Under the pieces are notes generated by a model. It was not told the DNA's origin, ran no database searches, and worked only from the letters and a program-made list of their open reading frames with translations. From Saprospirales bacterium (GTDB lineage: Bacteria; Bacteroidota; Bacteroidia; Chitinophagales; Saprospiraceae), in the NCBI GenBank assembly GCA_024642645.1, contig JAHEAS010000086.1, forward strand, positions 1-9,198: a stretch of 9,198 bases of DNA, written 5' to 3'. Below are positions 6,807 to 9,198 of this stretch, piece after piece. A program made the translations under genes and the position numbers. Numbering within the stretch: the first letter of the stretch is position 1; every line of letters begins with the position of its first letter.

Positions 6807-9198
6807 TCACTCCTCCCACACCTTCAAAAACCGCCCATAAGCAGGCAGACCCGTCTCCTCGCCCCTTGCAATCACATTGTAAGCGCCTGATTTCCAGTCA
6901 AATACCAGTACAGGAATGGCATTGCTACCCTTGTCCAACTGCACTTTCATGGAATGGACAGGACGACCCGGCTGGTCGTAAAAATCCAGCGTGGCGGCCT
7001 GCTCTACGGGCGAGAACACGTCCACCGTCACCTGATAGCTGGTGGGGCTTGGGTAAAAGCGGTCGAGAACAAGCCGCTGGCGGTCGTCCGGGCGGGCGAT
7101 GCCAGTGCCGCCGCCAGCACCGAAGCTGGTCACGTTCACGTCCTTTTCAAGGTAACAGATGTCGCCCCAGCCGTTGTTAATCAGTTTCACCTGAATGTGA
7201 TAAGTACCAGCGTTCAGGTTGTTGATAGTCAATGGGTTGGCGCAGTTGTCCAAGCACTGGAAGTTGAGCGTCCAGTTCGGGTTGAAAACCTTGATGAGGA
7301 CGTGCGGGGCCGTTGCGCCAGCGATGGTCAGGCTGTTGGTGCCGGGTGTGATGGTGATGGCGTTGCAACCCGTGGGGGCGCCACCTGTGACGGTCAGCGG
7401 AAGTAGGAAGTTGTTGTTGTTCTCGTTGCTTTCCGCAATGGCGTTGGCCGCATCAGCCACCAAGATGAGTTGGTAATTGCCGGAGGCAATATTGGTCGGA
7501 ACCGTTGCATTCAATTGCTGGCTGCTGTTTGCCGCAGGCAAAAGGTTGAGGCCAGTTATGCTCCCTACGAATATATCGGTGGCTGGACTGTAAACATTGT
7601 CCGTAGAAAGCACGGCCCTGATTTCAAAATTGTTCGCAGCGCCTAAATCCATGTTGAACACCGATAAATAGGGTGTGAAACTACTGCCTGCCTGCACTGG
7701 ATTGGGGTAAGCGCTTGCATTGAAAATGGCGAGGTCGGGTTTCGGGTTCGGCGTTTCGACGCAGTTCAGTGCCTCAATGAACACGGCATTGTTCTTTTCC
7801 GACAAGAACACCAACTCGTTGCCCGAAATGGCCAGCCAGCGTACAGTGCCTGGGGCCGACAGCTTCACGTATTTCTCCCAAATGACGGTACTGTTCTGTT
7901 TTTTCTCCAATCGCACGATTGCATTGGGTGGATAGACTGGATAGGGCAACGACTGGGTATGATAGCCTGCAATGGTGCTGCCGTCCGTCAGTCTAACCTC
8001 CCACTTGTAGCTGCGGGAGCCGTAGCCCATCGAAGTCTGTTCGGAAACGCTCGACAGGTAGTCAACCACGAACTGGCCGTTCTCAAAATGCCCCATCCGG
8101 CTTGTAGCGCCGTACCAGCTTCCCCGGTGGGCATAGTTGGAAAAACTGCTGTTGACCACAAACTGCCCACAATTGGCCTGCCCTATTGTGGCTGATGCCC
8201 CCCATGCCGCTTGTTCGAGGTTCACGTTTGACAGCACTTGCAGGTTGCCATTCATCACCAAAAGGTTGGCTGACATGGTCGGGGTGTTACCCAGCCGCAA
8301 TGTCATGGCCAGTTCATTGGCCGAGACCTGCAAGGCCGAGACCACGCCCACATAGTAAGGCTGCCCAAAACTGCCCACTGCGCCCGTTTGCTGCGCAACG
8401 ATATTGCCGTCCGTGCGGATGGCATATAGCTGGGTATCGCCCGTTTTCAAGGCAAAAATCATATAGCCGCCACTGAATTCCGTAAAATTCGAGAAGTAGG
8501 CGTATTGGCTCGTAAGTGCTGCGGGTATGGGATAGCTGTATGACACCGTCGTGCCCATCAGTTTTTCCAAGTTGCCGTTGGCAATGCGGTACGTTGGCTG
8601 GACAGGCGGAGCAGCAATTGCCTGGTCGCCAACGACCTGCCCAGTGCCATCCAGCGTTGACTTACGGTAGCTGCCGCTGTTCATATAACTGACCTCCAGG
8701 TTGCCGTTGGCCGCATGGCCAAGGCACGAGATAGCGCCCCCGCCAATCAAGTCATCGCAAACGCCCGGCCCAGCCGCCGCCTGCACGAGGAAGGGCGCCG
8801 ACACGGTGTTGTTGTTCTCGTTACTCTCCGTCACCTGCGCATCGGCGTCCACCCACAGGTGCAGGTAGTATTGGCCAGCGGGCAATGTGCTGGGCAGCAT
8901 GGATGCGCCCGGCACTTCCGCCACGCTGAAGCCGGCGATGAAATTGCCCGTGGGCACGACGCCATCCTGTATGCCCGTAGTGCTGAAAGTCGGGCTGGTC
9001 GAAATCCAGGCCCGCACGATAAAGTCCTGCGGGGCATTGCCATTGCCGATATTGGCGAGTTCGAAGTTATAGGCCAAAACCTGCCCCGGTGTGCCAGGCC
9101 CGTTGGAGAATATAAGATTTGAAATGGTCAAATCCGGTGTCAAAACAGGTGGTTGGCTGCCGCCGGTGCTGGCCTCGTCGTCCTGGTTCGGGGTAGGC
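6807..9198 (-). CDS. T9SS-exported surface protein with two CARDB domains, C-terminal part (5' end outside window)
   Basis: The frame is open from the right edge (796 codons visible). The TTG at 9143 is not a believable start, because the frame continues upstream into a Pro/Ser/Gly/Asp linker (PTPNQDDEASTGGSQPP). Order of parts: a CARDB Ig-like domain coded by about 9140-8785, opening PDLTISNL and closing in the typical ESNENNN; about 330 residues (8780-7745) rich in beta-strand and GN turns, with lines such as LYAIRTDGNIVAQQ that suggest a beta-propeller, not proven; a second CARDB domain (about 7738-7388) with the same PDL...ESNENNN frame; a small Cys-containing beta domain (about 7370-7125, QCLDNC); and a type A T9SS sorting domain (about 7075-6810) with FYPSPTSYQV, the DQPGRPV turn and SGAYNVIARG. 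The family's usual YPNP is YPSP here. The sorting domain predicts export through the Por system and anchoring or release at the cell surface. No catalytic motif is visible, so an adhesive or binding role is likely. It is G+C-rich and ends in its own terminator. Confidence 0.9.
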   Translation of the reverse strand, partial: PTPNQDDEASTGGSQPPVLTPDLTISNLIFSNGPGTPGQVLAYNFELANIGNGNAPQDFIVRAWISTSPTFSTTGIQDGVVPTGNFIAGFSVAEVPGASMLPSTLPAGQYYLHLWVDADAQVTESNENNNTVSAPFLVQAAAGPGVCDDLIGGGAISCLGHAANGNLEVSYMNSGSYRKSTLDGTGQVVGDQAIAAPPVQPTYRIANGNLEKLMGTTVSYSYPIPAALTSQYAYFSNFTEFSGGYMIFALKTGDTQLYAIRTDGNIVAQQTGAVGSFGQPYYVGVVSALQVSANELAMTLRLGNTPTMSANLLVMNGNLQVLSNVNLEQAAWGASATIGQANCGQFVVNSSFSNYAHRGSWYGATSRMGHFENGQFVVDYLSSVSEQTSMGYGSRSYKWEVRLTDGSTIAGYHTQSLPYPVYPPNAIVRLEKKQNSTVIWEKYVKLSAPGTVRWLAISGNELVFLSEKNNAVFIEALNCVETPNPKPDLAIFNASAYPNPVQAGSSFTPYLSVFNMDLGAANNFEIRAVLSTDNVYSPATDIFVGSITGLNLLPAANSSQQLNATVPTNIASGNYQLILVADAANAIAESNENNNNFLLPLTVTGGAPTGCNAITITPGTNSLTIAGATAPHVLIKVFNPNWTLNFQCLDNCANPLTINNLNAGTYHIQVKLINNGWGDICYLEKDVNVTSFGAGGGTGIARPDDRQRLVLDRFYPSPTSYQVTVDVFSPVEQAATLDFYDQPGRPVHSMKVQLDKGSNAIPVLVFDWKSGAYNVIARGEETGLPAYGRFLKVWEE

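Noticed and set aside
9141..9143. TTG at 9143 as start of the CARDB protein
   Set aside because: It falls at the first residues of a CARDB domain, has no signal peptide after it, and the frame stays open upstream to the window edge. A T9SS cargo needs an N-terminal signal, so the true start is outside.
1..9198. CRISPR array, tRNA/rRNA, transposase or defence system
   Set aside because: No regularly spaced direct repeats, cloverleaf-like or rRNA segments, terminal inverted repeats or transposase motifs were seen on either strand. The P-loop ATPase has no nuclease or effector partner that would suggest defence.

Overview
The window reads as a piece of a Bacteroidota chromosome. The main evidence is a secreted protein on the right with CARDB-type Ig-like domains and a C-terminal type IX secretion (T9SS, Por) type A sorting domain. 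A TPR protein with a signal peptide on the left and the lack of strong Shine-Dalgarno sequences fit this. A saprospirian or chitinophagian lineage is possible, but the sequence does not settle it. All four genes are on the minus strand, so transcription runs from right to left. No RNA genes, mobile elements or CRISPR arrays were seen.

Layout in transcription order: (1) 9198-6807, the C-terminal part of a T9SS-exported surface protein whose start lies outside the window, followed by a clear intrinsic terminator at 6766-6727. (2) 6592-1616, a giant gene of about 1658 codons. It encodes a complete SLC12-type cation-chloride cotransporter (membrane domain plus the family's C-terminal cytosolic domain). 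This is fused in frame to about 590 residues of soluble helical sequence and then a P-loop ATPase with Walker A, Walker B and a probable winged-helix tail. (3) 1619-909, a minimal MscS-type mechanosensitive channel whose start codon overlaps the stop of the transporter gene by 4 bp (ATGA). (4) 833-1, the N-terminal 277 residues of a signal-peptide TPR protein that runs off the left edge, probably a separate unit.

The point of interest is the pair (2)+(3). Eukaryotic SLC12 cotransporters move Na+/K+/Cl- for cell-volume control, and MscS channels release solutes on hypo-osmotic stress. Here the two are translationally coupled, and the transporter carries its own ATPase module. My inference is an ATP- or nucleotide-gated ion/osmotic homeostasis unit, with uptake and release arms made from one mRNA. 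Base composition drops sharply close to the end of the SLC12 homology (near 4260), which suggests that the helical/ATPase part and the channel have a different history from the transporter part.
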